Assembly: GCF_016919405.1 (NCBI RefSeq)
Contig: NZ_CP070353.1
Coordinates: 3,436,501-3,500,500, forward strand
Direction: 5' to 3'
DNA from: Ensifer sp. PDNC004
Lineage (GTDB): Bacteria; Pseudomonadota; Alphaproteobacteria; Rhizobiales; Rhizobiaceae
Length of the DNA stretch: 64,000 nucleotides
The notes beneath the pieces are model-generated. The model saw only the letters and a list, made by a program, of their open reading frames with translations, had not been told where the DNA came from and searched no databases. The translations under genes and the position numbers were made by a program. Below are positions 17,481 through 31,237 of the stretch, in pieces. Within the stretch, counting starts at the first letter, position 1. Each line of letters begins with the position of its first letter.

Positions 17481-19445
17481 TTAGAAAACTTCGACGAGGA
17501 AGGTGACGGAGCGCGGCGCTACGTGATCGGCGGGGGCTGACGCTGCGAGCGCGTCCTGCCATTTCCCATTGACGCTGTCGGGCAGGCGGAGGGGATGCGG
17601 CGCATGGCTGCGATTGATGACGACGGCCAGCCGCGTTGCCCGCTTCTGGGTTCGGTCGCGGGTGGCCAGCACCATCATCAGATTGTCCGTTGCCGGATGC
17701 TCCCAGTCGCCAACCGTCATCGGGTGACCGTCGAGACGGCACCACTCGACGTCGCCGCTTCCGGTCAGGAACGTAGTCTCGTCGAAAACGTCGAAGCGAG
17801 AGCGCATGGCTGAGAGGGCTGCGGTGTGGGCAACGATCTCGTCGTCCATCGCCGTCCAGTCGAGCCAGGTGATGGCGTTGTCCTGGCAATAGGCGTTGTT
17901 GTTGCCGTGCTGGCTGCGCCCGGCTTCGTCGCCGGCGGTCAGCATGATCGTGCCGCGGGTGGCAAAGAGCGTGCCGACGAGCGCGATCACGTCATGGCGG
18001 CGAGCCGCCTTGATTTCCGGATCCGCGGTCGGCCCTTCGGCGCCGTTGTTCCAGGAGTGGTTCTCGTTGTGGCCGTCGCGGTTTTCCTCACCGTTCGCCT
18101 CGTTGTGCTTGCCGGCATAGGAGACGAGATCGGCCAGCGTGAAGCCGTCATGGGCGGCGATGAAGTTGACCGTGCGGGTTCCTGCCTCGCCCCAACGGGA
18201 AAAACTGTTCGACGAGCCGGCAAGCGCTGTCGCCAGCGCGCCGATCGAATGGCGGTCGCCGCGCCAGTAGATGCGGATATCGTCGCGGGCGCGGTCGTTC
18301 CACTCAAGGAATGGGGCGGGGAAGTTGCCGAGCTGGTAGCCGCCCGGGCCGATATCCCAGGGCTCGGCGATCATCACCCGGTCGGCAAGCAGCGGATCGG
18401 CCGCGATCGCCTGGAAGAGCGGAGCATCGCGGTGGAAGCCGCCCATGTCGCGGCCGAGGATCGAGGCGAGGTCGAAACGGAAGCCGTCGACGCCGGCGGC
18501 GCGGACGAAATGGCGCAGACTGTCGAGGATCAGCGCCTCGACCACAGGGTTGTCGCAGGCGATCGTGTTGCCGCAGCCGGTGTCGTTGATCAGTTCGCCC
18601 GGCCCGTCGGTTACATGGCGGTAATAGGTGAGGTTGTCGAGGCCGCGCATCGACAAGGTCGTGCCGAAGCGGTCGCTCTCGCCGGAGTGGTTGAAGACGA
18701 GATCGAGGATGACGCCGATGCCCTCCTTGCGCAGCGCTTCGACAGTCTTGCGCAATTCCTTGAGGCCGCCCGGAACGAGGCGCGGATCGAGCGCCATCGG
18801 GGCGATCGGATTGTAGCCCCAGCCGTTCTTCAGCCCGAGCGGCGGCAGATGGCGTTCGTCGATCCAGGCAACGATCGGCATCAGTTCGACCGTCGAAACG
18901 CCGAGGCGCTTCAAGTGCGCGATGATGGCAGGCTCGGCAAGCGCCGCCACCGTGCCACGCTTGGCTTCGGGCACGTCGGGATGGAGGAAGGTGAAAGGCT
19001 TGACGGCGATTTCGTAGAGGAGGCCGCCGGCCTTGAAGAGCGGCGCCTTCACCTTGGCGGCCTTCACCTCGGTGACGATCGCTTTCGGTACGAGGTCGGC
19101 GGTGTCTTCGCCAAAGATCGTCAGGCGTGGATCGTGGCGGAACGGGCGGTCGAGCTCCAGGGCGTAGGGATCGACGAGAAGCTTGGACGGATCGAACCAG
19201 AGACCGTGATCGGGCGAATAGACGCCATCGGCCCGGAAGCCGTAGCGCGTTCCCTTCGGCGCGTCGGCAACCGTCAGGCTGTGAATGTCGCCGTTCCGTG
19301 TCATCGGCAGCTGGCGCAGTTGTTTGGCACCTGATTTGTCGAAGAGGCAGAGGTCAATACGGGCGGCGTTGCGCGACCAGACCGAAAACACCGTGCCGTC
19401 GGGGGTGACGGTGGCACCGAGGGGTGGGTTTCCGATCGTCGGCAT
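17481..19445 (-). CDS. glgX: Glycogen debranching enzyme GlgX
   Basis: A 654-residue GH13 isoamylase-type enzyme that hydrolyses alpha-1,6 branches of phosphorylase-limited glycogen. An N-terminal CBM48-like domain (GNPPLGATVTPDGTVFSVWS) precedes the barrel. Catalytic motifs are VILDLVFNHSGE, GFRFDLASILG (nucleophile Asp), MIAEPWDIG (acid/base Glu) and FIAAHDGFTLADLV. I start at ATG 19445, where MPTIGNPPLG begins after a GAGG ribosome site; the frame is open much further upstream without family similarity. It follows pgm after 122 bases and a terminator, so it is likely expressed partly on its own. Confidence 0.95.
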   Translation of the reverse strand: MPTIGNPPLGATVTPDGTVFSVWSRNAARIDLCLFDKSGAKQLRQLPMTRNGDIHSLTVADAPKGTRYGFRADGVYSPDHGLWFDPSKLLVDPYALELDRPFRHDPRLTIFGEDTADLVPKAIVTEVKAAKVKAPLFKAGGLLYEIAVKPFTFLHPDVPEAKRGTVAALAEPAIIAHLKRLGVSTVELMPIVAWIDERHLPPLGLKNGWGYNPIAPMALDPRLVPGGLKELRKTVEALRKEGIGVILDLVFNHSGESDRFGTTLSMRGLDNLTYYRHVTDGPGELINDTGCGNTIACDNPVVEALILDSLRHFVRAAGVDGFRFDLASILGRDMGGFHRDAPLFQAIAADPLLADRVMIAEPWDIGPGGYQLGNFPAPFLEWNDRARDDIRIYWRGDRHSIGALATALAGSSNSFSRWGEAGTRTVNFIAAHDGFTLADLVSYAGKHNEANGEENRDGHNENHSWNNGAEGPTADPEIKAARRHDVIALVGTLFATRGTIMLTAGDEAGRSQHGNNNAYCQDNAITWLDWTAMDDEIVAHTAALSAMRSRFDVFDETTFLTGSGDVEWCRLDGHPMTVGDWEHPATDNLMMVLATRDRTQKRATRLAVVINRSHAPHPLRLPDSVNGKWQDALAASAPADHVAPRSVTFLVEVF

Positions 19446-19525
19446 GAAAGCTTCCCTCTTCCTGTTATCGAACTCATATCCCGTCAGCCCCCTCCGCCAG
19501 GCGAGGCAGTGAGGGTAGGCGGCTA

Positions 19526-19553
19526 CAGAAAAGGGCCGCCCGAAGGCGGCCCC
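19526..19553 (-). terminator. Intrinsic terminator after pgm
   Basis: A perfect 8-bp stem GGGCCGCC / GGCGGCCC around CGAA, followed on the minus strand by TTTTC. It lies between pgm and glgX and may set a lower level of glgX transcript. Confidence 0.8.
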
Positions 19554-19567
19554 GATCGTCTGGTTTC

Positions 19568-21202
<1,635 letters not shown>

Positions 21203-22645
21203 TTAACCTTTCCCGAGAAGTCCGGAATAAAGAGAGACGTAACGCTCGGCACTTGTGGCCCAGGAAACGTCCGATTTCATGCCCTGCGTCTGAATTTTCG
21301 ACCAGACTTTGGGCTCGCTGTATGCACGCAGCACCCGCCGGATCGCAAGCCGCAACCCATCGGCATTGACAGGCGCGAACTGGAAGCCGGTGGCGACCTT
21401 GGCCGCAAGCCCGGCTTCGTTGGCGTCGATGATGGTATCGGCGAGGCCGCCGGTGCGGGCGACGACCGGCACGCAGCCGTAGCGCAGGCCGTAGAGCTGG
21501 GTAAGACCGCAGGGCTCGAAGCGCGACGGAATGAGGATCGCGTCGGAGCCCGCCTGCATCAGATGCGACAGCGGCTCGTTGTAGCCGGTGACCATGCCGA
21601 TATTGCCGCGATGGCGGGAGGCGGCGGCGAGCAGCGCGCCTTCGAGCGCCGCATCACCGGAGCCGAGCACCACGAGTTTGCCGCCCATGGCGACGAGCTC
21701 GTCGGCGATCTCGGCGACCAGATCCATGCCCTTCTGCCAGGTGAGCCGACTGACGACGCAGAAGATCGGGCCGTTGCCTTTTTCAAGGCCGAAGCGTTCC
21801 TCGAGCGCACGCCGGTTGGCGGCGCGCTGCTTCAGGCTCGTTGCGCTGAAGTGCTGGGCGATGTGCGGGTCGGTCTGCGGATCCCAGATATCGGCGTCGA
21901 TCCCGTTGACGATGCCGGAGAGGTCGGCGACGCGGCTCTTCAACAGACCTTCGAGACCCATGCCGAATTCGGGCGTCAGGATCTCCTGCGCATAGGAGGG
22001 GCTGACGGTGGTGATAGCGTCGGCGGTCTGCAAGCCGCCCTTCAGGAAGCCCACATCGCCGTAATATTCGACGAACTGCATCGAGAAGGCTTCAGGGGGA
22101 AGGGCAAGCTCCGGGAAGACCGAGGCGCCAAACTGGCCCTGGAAGGCGATGTTGTGGATGGTCATCACAGTCGGCGTTGCGGCTGCCGGGCCGAAATGCA
22201 TGTAGACCGGCGTCAGCGCGGTCTGCCAGTCATGGGCGTGAACGATATCGGGTTTAAAGCCCGCGACGACATCGCCGCCGGCAATCTCGGCCGCCGCAAG
22301 CGAGAGTGCGGCAAAGCGGCGGAAATTGTCGACGTAGTCGAGGCCGGTCGCATCGACGTAAGGACCGCCGTCGCGGGCGTAGAGTTCCGGCTGGTCGAGG
22401 ACCAGCAGGTCGAGCCCGTCGATTTCAGCGGCGAGAACTGCCGCCGGATTGCCGAACAGGTTGTCGAAACTGCCAACCTTCTTTTTCTTCTTCAGCTTCT
22501 GCAGCACGGCTGGATAGCCGGGCACCAGGGTGCGGGTCTTGACGCCGTGCGGCAAAAGCGCTGCCGGAAGCGCGCCGACGACATCGGCGAGCCCCCCGGT
22601 CTTGATCAGCGGATAGACTTCGGACGCAACGGACAGGACGTTCAT
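21203..22645 (-). CDS. glgA: Glycogen synthase
   Basis: A 480-residue GT5 glucosyltransferase that extends alpha-1,4 glucan chains from ADP-glucose. The N-terminal ADP-glucose motif [13 protein letters not shown] is at residues 16-28 and the C-terminal [17 protein letters not shown] and [13 protein letters not shown] motifs complete the two Rossmann lobes. [13 protein letters not shown] lies in between. Length is typical for bacterial GlgA. It begins 7 bases after the glgC stop. Confidence 0.97.
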   Translation of the reverse strand: MNVLSVASEVYPLIKTGGLADVVGALPAALLPHGVKTRTLVPGYPAVLQKLKKKKKVGSFDNLFGNPAAVLAAEIDGLDLLVLDQPELYARDGGPYVDATGLDYVDNFRRFAALSLAAAEIAGGDVVAGFKPDIVHAHDWQTALTPVYMHFGPAAATPTVMTIHNIAFQGQFGASVFPELALPPEAFSMQFVEYYGDVGFLKGGLQTADAITTVSPSYAQEILTPEFGMGLEGLLKSRVADLSGIVNGIDADIWDPQTDPHIAQHFSATSLKQRAANRRALEERFGLEKGNGPIFCVVSRLTWQKGMDLVAEIADELVAMGGKLVVLGSGDAALEGALLAAASRHRGNIGMVTGYNEPLSHLMQAGSDAILIPSRFEPCGLTQLYGLRYGCVPVVARTGGLADTIIDANEAGLAAKVATGFQFAPVNADGLRLAIRRVLRAYSEPKVWSKIQTQGMKSDVSWATSAERYVSLYSGLLGKG

Positions 22646-22652
22646 GAAGTGC

Positions 22653-23915
22653 CTACATTCCCAATTTGTCGATCATCGTTTGCGTGATCAGGCAGACGCC
22701 GTTTTCCGAACGCCGGAAACGCTTGGCATCGAGCACCGGATCGTCCCCGACGACGAGGCCTTCCGGGATCACGACACGGCTGTCGATGACCACGTTGCGC
22801 AGCGTCGCATGGCGACCGATCTTCACATCGGGAAGAACTACGGCATTCTCCAGACGGGAATATGAATTTACCCGCACACCTGTGAACAACAGGCTGCGGT
22901 TGAGAGCTGCGCCTGAGATGATGCAGTCGCCGGAGATGAGCGACGATGTCGCCGAGCCGCGGCGGTTCTCGTCGTCATGCACGAATTTGGCCGGCGGCTT
23001 GATCTCGGCGAAGGTCCAGATCGGCCAGGTGCTGTCGTAGATGTCCAGTTCCGGCGTCACATGGGTGAGATCGATATTGGCCTGCCAGTAGGCGTCGATC
23101 GTGCCGACGTCGCGCCAGTAGGCCTCGCGCTCGAAATCGGAGCGCACGCAGGACTGGGCAAAGCGGTGTGCGACGGCTTTGCCGTTGTCGACGATATAGG
23201 GAATGATGTCCTTGCCGAAGTCGCGGCTCGATTTCGGATCGGCGGCGTCGCGGCGCAGAAGATCCATCAGGAACTTCGTGTGGAAGACATAGATGCCCAT
23301 CGAGGCAAGCGCCATTTCCGGATTGCCGGGGATGCCGGGCGGATCGGCAGGCTTCTCGACGAAGGCGATAATGCGGTCCTTCTCGTCGACATGCATGACG
23401 CCGAAGCCGGTCGCTTCCATGCGCGGCACTTCGAGGCAGCCGATGGTGACGTCGGCGCCGGAATCGACGTGCTGCTGCAGCATCAGTTCGTAGTCCATCT
23501 TGTAGATGTGATCGCCGGCAAGGATCACCATGTATTCGACGCCATGGTCCTCGATGATGTCGATGTTCTGGTAGACCGCGTCAGCCGTGCCTTCGTACCA
23601 TTGCGTTTCGGAAACGCGCTGGCTGGCGGGCAGAATGTCGAAGCTTTCGTTTCGTTCAGGGCGGAAGAAGTTCCAGCCGCGCTGCAGGTGGCGGATCAGC
23701 GAATGCGCCTTGTACTGGGTGGCGACGCCGATGCGGCGGATACCGGAGTTGAGCGCATTCGACAGCGCGAAGTCGATGATACGGGCCTTGCCGCCGAAAT
23801 AGACGGCCGGCTTCGCCCGTCGGTCGGTCAGTTCCTTCAGGCGACTGCCGCGACCGCCGGCGAGAACATAGGCCATGGCATCACGTGCCAGAGGTTGCGT
23901 ACGCTTTTCCACCAT
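22653..23915 (-). CDS. glgC: Glucose-1-phosphate adenylyltransferase
   Basis: A 420-residue ADP-glucose pyrophosphorylase, the regulated step of glycogen synthesis. [20 protein letters not shown] is the nucleotide-binding loop, [11 protein letters not shown] and [13 protein letters not shown] line the active site, [10 protein letters not shown] is the sugar-phosphate motif, and the C-terminal left-handed beta-helix shows hexapeptide repeats ([20 protein letters not shown]). I start at [10 protein letters not shown] (ATG 23915) with GGAGGAC in front; the frame extends 9 codons upstream. The family in rhizobia is activated by fructose 6-phosphate and pyruvate. Confidence 0.97.
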   Translation of the reverse strand: MVEKRTQPLARDAMAYVLAGGRGSRLKELTDRRAKPAVYFGGKARIIDFALSNALNSGIRRIGVATQYKAHSLIRHLQRGWNFFRPERNESFDILPASQRVSETQWYEGTADAVYQNIDIIEDHGVEYMVILAGDHIYKMDYELMLQQHVDSGADVTIGCLEVPRMEATGFGVMHVDEKDRIIAFVEKPADPPGIPGNPEMALASMGIYVFHTKFLMDLLRRDAADPKSSRDFGKDIIPYIVDNGKAVAHRFAQSCVRSDFEREAYWRDVGTIDAYWQANIDLTHVTPELDIYDSTWPIWTFAEIKPPAKFVHDDENRRGSATSSLISGDCIISGAALNRSLLFTGVRVNSYSRLENAVVLPDVKIGRHATLRNVVIDSRVVIPEGLVVGDDPVLDAKRFRRSENGVCLITQTMIDKLGM

Positions 23916-24032
23916 TTGTCCTCCCCATTCATTGAACCTCAAGGGGTCGTCACGGCGGCCTTCTGCGACGCCTTGCGGCCCTCGATATTTGCAGTCTTCC
24001 GCCCACCGCCTTCGGCTGGCGGGTCGGATAAA

Positions 24033-26239
<2,207 letters not shown>

Positions 26240-26243
<4 letters not shown>

Positions 26244-28705
26244 CCGGCTCTCCAGATTTCCCCGGCATATTGCCGGATAGTGCGGTCGGACGAGAACCAG
26301 CCCATCCGTGCCGTGTTGCGGATTGCCTGTGCTTGCCAGTCGGACGGCGTCGTCCAGAGCTGGTCGAGCTCGCGCTGTGCCTTGGCGTAGGCTTCGAAAT
26401 CGGCAGCGACCATGAACCAGTCGTGATTGTAGATGCCGTCGACGAGGCCGGCGAAGCGATTGCGGTCGTCGGGCGAGAATACGCCGGAGGCAATCGCCTG
26501 CAGCGCCTGCGACAGCTCGCGCGAGCCTTCGATGATGGCACGAGGATTGTGGCCTTCGGCTCGCGCGCGGGCCACCTCTTCGGCGGTCATGCCGAAGATC
26601 TTGATGTTTTCCTCGCCGATCCAGTCGCGCATCTCGACATTGGCGCCGTCGAGCGTGCCGATCGTCAAGGCGCCGTTCAGCGCGAACTTCATGTTGCCGG
26701 TGCCCGATGCTTCCATGCCGGCCGTCGAGATCTGCTCGGAAAGATCGGCAGCGGGGACCATGATCTCGGCAAGCGAGACGTTGTAGTTCGGCACGAAGAC
26801 GATCTTCAGGAGGCCGCGCACCGCCGGGTCGTTGTTGACGACACGCGCGACATCGTTGGCGAGTTTGATGATCAGCTTGGCATTGTGATAGCTCGGCGCC
26901 GCCTTGCCGGCGAAAAGCTTGACGCGCGGGACCCAGTCGAGCTCCGGATGGGAGCGGATCTGGTCGTAGAGCGCCACGGCCTCGATGATGTTCAAGAGCT
27001 GGCGCTTGTATTCATGGATGCGCTTGATCTGGATGTCGAACATCGCCGACGGGTCGAGCCGGATGCCGAGACGGCTCTGCACGAGCTGGGCGAGGCGAAC
27101 CTTGTTGGCGCGCTTGACCGCGGCGAAACGCTCCTGGAACTCCGCCTTGTCGGCGAAGGCGTCGAGCGCCTGCAGCGCCTCGGTATTGTCCATGAACTCG
27201 TCGCCGATCGCCTCGCGGATCAGTCCGAAGAGACCGGGATTGCACTGCATCAGCCAGCGGCGCGGGGTAATGCCGTTGGTCTTGTTGTTGATGCGGTCGG
27301 GATAGAGCTTGTGCAGGTCGGCAAATACCGTTTCCTTCATCAGCTCCGTGTGCAGCGCCGAAACGCCGTTGATCGAGTGCGAGCCGACGAAGGCGAGGTT
27401 GCCCATGCGCACACGCCGTTCGCCGCTTTCGTCGATCAGCGAGATGTTGCGGATCTCGTCGTCCGTCGCGCCCTTCTGGCGGCGGGCCTCGATCAGGATC
27501 TTGGCGTTGATCGCATAGACGATCTGCATGTGGCGCGGCAAAAGCCGCTCGATCAGCGGCACCGGCCAGCTTTCGAGCGCTTCGGGCAGCAGCGTGTGGT
27601 TGGTGTAGGAGATCGTGCGGCGGGTGATGTCCCAGGCCTGCTCGAAATCGAGGCCGTGCAGGTCGGTCAACAGCCGCACCAGTTCGGCAATCGAGATCGC
27701 CGGATGGGTGTCGTTGAGCTGAATGGCGACGGCATCCGGCAGCGAGCTGAAATCCGGATATTGCTGCAGGTGACGGCGTAGGATGTCCTGCAGCGAGGCC
27801 GAGGAGAAGAAGTATTCCTGGCGCAGCCGCAGTTCCTGGCCGGCCGGTGTAGCGTCGGCCGGATAGAGAACGCGGGTCAGGCTTTCCGCCTTGTTGCTTT
27901 CGCGCAGCGCCCCGATGTGGTCGCCGGCGTTGAAGGCGGCCAGCAGGATCGGGTCAATCGGCTGCGCGGTCCAGAGACGAAGCGTGTTGACGCGTTTTGC
28001 CCGCCAGCCGACGGCGGGCGTGTCGAAGGCGGTGGCGATGACGCGCTCGGCCGGTTTCCACACGAAACGCTGGATCTCCTCATCAATATTGGCCGTTTCG
28101 ACCACGCCGCCGAAGCCGATTTCGTAGGAGCTTTCGCGCCGTTCGAATTCCCAGGGATTGCCGTGGGCAAGCCAGGTTTCCGGCAGTTCCACCTGCCAGC
28201 CATCGGCCATCTGCTGGCGGAAGAGGCCATGCATGTAGCGGATGCCGTAGCCATAGGCGGGTACGTCGACGGTCGCCATCGATTCCATGAAACAGGCAGC
28301 CAGCCGTCCGAGACCGCCATTGCCGAGGGCCGCATCCGGCTCGAGCTGGGCGACGACATCGATATCGACGCCAAGGGAGGCGAGTGCATCGCGCATCTCG
28401 TCCATCAGGCCGATATTGGTCATCGCATCGCGCATCAGCCGGCCGATGAGAAACTCAAGCGAGAGGTAGTAGACGCGCTTTGCACCGGTTGAATAGGTCT
28501 TGCGGGTGGAATCCATCCACTTGTCTGTGATGCGGTCGCGCACAACCAGGATCGCCGCCGTCAGCCAGTCATGGGGCTTGGCGACCTTCGGGTCCTTGCC
28601 GATGCGGTACTTCAGACGTTCGAGGATTTCGACGGCGAGCTGGCTAGGTTCAGACGACCTTGGGGCGGGCTGCGGCACGTCGTTGGTGGAGAGCCTGTTC
28701 ATCAT
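26240..28705 (-). CDS. glgP: Glycogen/starch phosphorylase
   Basis: An 821-residue GT35 phosphorylase that releases glucose 1-phosphate from glycogen ends. The pyridoxal-phosphate site is [20 protein letters not shown], with the lysine in [27 protein letters not shown] and [16 protein letters not shown] are typical. I start at the tandem ATGs 28705/28702 ([10 protein letters not shown]), behind a weak AAGGG; the frame extends 58 codons upstream without similarity. It is the first gene of the leftward operon glgP-glgB-glgC-glgA-pgm, with the promoter presumably at 28706-28876. Confidence 0.96.
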
Positions 28706-28876
28706 GAAACTGTCTTTACCCTTTTGCGTTGGGAGATCGCAGGCCGGACCCGACCGGGGATAAAGGCAATTTATGCATCGATCCGAAGCGCTTGCAACAG
28801 ATGTTTTTAAATGGATTAGACTTGCCTGAAGCAGGTGTCTTGGGCGCATAAAAAGCGCGGGGAGGGGTCGGAAATG

Positions 28877-28906
28877 CAAAACGCCGCCCGGCGGGACCGG
28901 GCGGCG
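28877..28906 (-). terminator. Intrinsic terminator of the TadG-like gene
   Basis: A perfect 10-bp stem CGCCGCCCGG / CCGGGCGGCG with a 5-base loop, followed on the minus strand by TTTTGC. It lies 21 bases after the stop at 28928. Confidence 0.85.
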
Positions 28907-28927
28907 CGAGATCGGAAAACTCTGAGC

Positions 28928-30178
28928 TTATTTGGTCAGGCGGGTTGCCAGGGCCGAGGCTCTTTCGCCAATTGCCTTGAAGGCTGCGATCAGATCGCCT
29001 GCTTCTTCCGCCTGGAAGTAGTTCGCTTCGGTCGTGGCGCAGGACTTCAGCAACGATTTGCCGCGGTCAGGCGCCATGAACGCAACGGTGTAGACCTGGA
29101 CATTGTTCTTTCGAGCCGTGTCGCACCACGAAAGCGTCGTCGTGTCGTCGCTGGTGTTGTTGTTGTCGCCATCGGTCATGAAGACGATGTATTTCGTCGG
29201 AACCTGACCGTTTTTGGCCTTGTGCGCTGTGTCCTCGGTCGTCGCGGTCACGCGGCTGTAAGCCGTCTTGAACGCGTTGCCCGATGCGGTGCCGCCCGTT
29301 GCAACAAGGGCGTTCACATAGGTCGACGTCCCGGTCGTGCCCCAGTCGAGATTGCCCGCCGTGTCCTGCGCAGAGTTGTAGGAAATGGCTGCGGTGCGGA
29401 CATAAAGCGTGTTCGGATCGGCCGTGTTCAACTGCTTCAGCAGATCGCTGACGGCGGTTTTGAGCGCGTCGACCTTCGTGACATAGCAGGGGCTGGTTGC
29501 CGCCAGGTTCGGATACTTGCCCCAATTCGCTTCTGTGTAGTTCGGGCAGGACGTCTTTTTGGAGTTCAGCGTATTGGTTTTCCAGGCCATCGAGCCGGAA
29601 CGGTCGAGCACCAGATACATGGACAGCGCGTTCTTGCTCTCGGTGGCGCTTTCCGCAGTGGCCCGGGTTTCGATATCGATCGAATTTTGGCCGAGCAGCC
29701 GCGTCATTGCGTTCAACTGGAGCGTCTTCCGGTTGAGGACCGTGACTTTGTAAGCCTTGCCGGTCGGGCCGTTCTTGCTCTCGATGATGTCCACAGTGGT
29801 CTGAGGCGTGGCAGGGTCACCTGCCGTCGCTCCGGGATCCGACGTGCCAGACGCGCTGGCTGTGCCCGGATCGCTGCCACCGGGGACGTCCACGTCGGAG
29901 CCGGAGGTTTGCACCTTGAGAAAAGCGAGCGCGATGTCCTTGGCCTTTTCGGTCGTCGGCGGTGTCTTTGAGACCAGCGCCGAAGCCGCAGCGAGCGCGC
30001 CGGCATCCGCCGCGTCCTGCATCTGGTTTTTCGTCGTCATCATGGTGGCCAGATCGACGGCGACGCCGCCGGCTGCCAAGACCAATGGCGCCGCGAGTGC
30101 AGCCATCACACCAAAATTGCCACCCCGGTCCTTGAGCATGGCTACGAAGGACCGGCCTACCGTGTATCGTCTTCCCAT
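28928..30178 (-). CDS. TadG-like pilus assembly protein with von Willebrand A domain
   Basis: A 416-residue protein with an N-terminal TadE/G-type segment: basic start, then GGNFGVMAALAAPLVLAAGG forming one membrane helix, followed by VDLATMMTTKNQMQDAADAG, typical of Tad/Flp pseudopilin-related proteins. A Gly/Ser/Thr-rich linker (about 85-125) leads to a VWA domain with the metal-site motif DRSGSMAW and later FMTDGDNNNT. It probably faces the periplasm and may act in adhesion or pilus export. No other tad genes are adjacent, so it is an orphan copy. ATG 30178 is chosen with a GGGGTG site; the frame extends 29 codons upstream. Confidence 0.85.
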   Translation of the reverse strand: MGRRYTVGRSFVAMLKDRGGNFGVMAALAAPLVLAAGGVAVDLATMMTTKNQMQDAADAGALAAASALVSKTPPTTEKAKDIALAFLKVQTSGSDVDVPGGSDPGTASASGTSDPGATAGDPATPQTTVDIIESKNGPTGKAYKVTVLNRKTLQLNAMTRLLGQNSIDIETRATAESATESKNALSMYLVLDRSGSMAWKTNTLNSKKTSCPNYTEANWGKYPNLAATSPCYVTKVDALKTAVSDLLKQLNTADPNTLYVRTAAISYNSAQDTAGNLDWGTTGTSTYVNALVATGGTASGNAFKTAYSRVTATTEDTAHKAKNGQVPTKYIVFMTDGDNNNTSDDTTTLSWCDTARKNNVQVYTVAFMAPDRGKSLLKSCATTEANYFQAEEAGDLIAAFKAIGERASALATRLTK

Positions 30179-30356
30179 CTTTGCACACCCCAAAGGAACA
30201 CGTTGCAAGCTTGGGGGCATCAATAGCGGCGATGGCTTACGATATCGTTCCGGCAATCCGTGCAATTTTAATGGATCGCCGGAAAGCCAGTTGTTGTAAG
30301 GGGTTTTGCGGCATCCGATCTGTCCTGAAGCGGGAACTGGCCTGTGCCAAATCGGG

Positions 30357-31235
30357 TCACGGTACCGGAATGACGTCGACCGCCTGTTTCGTCGTCTGGC
30401 TGCCGTAGCTTTTCAGGACCCCGATGACGGGCGCGACATCGCCATAGTCGCGGCCATGGCCGACGACGATATGGTCGGTTCCAGCCGGAATATTGTTGGT
30501 CGGATCGAGTTCGAGCCACCCACCGGTTGTGCCGCACCAGACGCGCACCCAAGCGTGCATGGCATCGGCCCCCTCCAGGCGCTCCTTGCCGGGCGGAGGG
30601 ATCGTCCTTAGGAAACCGCTAACATAGCCGGCAGGGATGCCGAGGCTTCTGAGCGCCACGATCATGACATGGGCGAAGTCCTGGCAGACGCCGCGCTTGA
30701 GCTTGAACGCTTCTGCCGGCGTCGTGTTCACGGTCGTCGCCTCACCATCATAAGTGAAGTCGCGATGGATGCGGTCGCACAGTGCGACGGCGATCTGGCG
30801 CACGGTCATTCCGTCGGTGACCGTGTCGCGAGCATAGGCGGCGATTTCGGCGGCCTCGGGCAAGAGCGGGCTCGGGCCGGCGAAGTGGTGCGGAGCGTCG
30901 GCATCGACGGACCAGCAGGCGGCAAGCTCTGCCGGCAGGCCGGCGAGATCGGGGGAGAAGTCCGCGGTCAAGGCCTGGGCCTCCACCTGCACGCGCGCCT
31001 GCATGCGGATCGTCAGGTCGGCATGCGAATTGCGAAAGAGGATCGACGTGAACGGGTTGGCGAAGAAGTCGATGCTCTCGGTGCGCTCGGCCGGCATGGG
31101 ATGGCAGCTGAGCGAGCCGACGACGAGACGCTGGCGGCCCGGCAGCGTTGCCGGCAGCACACGCACGAGGTGGCGGCCGCCGGACACCGGCACTTCGTAG
31201 TCATAGGTGATCTTCAGGCTGATGTCGTAGAGCAT
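30357..31235 (-). CDS. Transglutaminase-like protease/peptidase family protein
   Basis: A 292-residue papain-fold protein. An N-terminal beta domain (YDISLKITYDYEVPVSGGRH) is followed by the catalytic core: Cys184 in KRGVCQDFAHV, His227 in ADAMHAWVRVW and Asp244 in WLELDPTNN. Such proteins cleave or transfer peptide amide bonds. It is the third and last gene of a leftward set after the DUF2126 transglutaminase and the ATP-grasp/alpha-E protein, 2 bases from the preceding stop. Comparative work by Iyer and Aravind on amidoligases linked these families to a predicted peptide synthesis or tag system; the true substrate is unknown. Confidence 0.88.
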   Translation of the reverse strand: MLYDISLKITYDYEVPVSGGRHLVRVLPATLPGRQRLVVGSLSCHPMPAERTESIDFFANPFTSILFRNSHADLTIRMQARVQVEAQALTADFSPDLAGLPAELAACWSVDADAPHHFAGPSPLLPEAAEIAAYARDTVTDGMTVRQIAVALCDRIHRDFTYDGEATTVNTTPAEAFKLKRGVCQDFAHVMIVALRSLGIPAGYVSGFLRTIPPPGKERLEGADAMHAWVRVWCGTTGGWLELDPTNNIPAGTDHIVVGHGRDYGDVAPVIGVLKSYGSQTTKQAVDVIPVP

Positions 31236-31237
31236 GG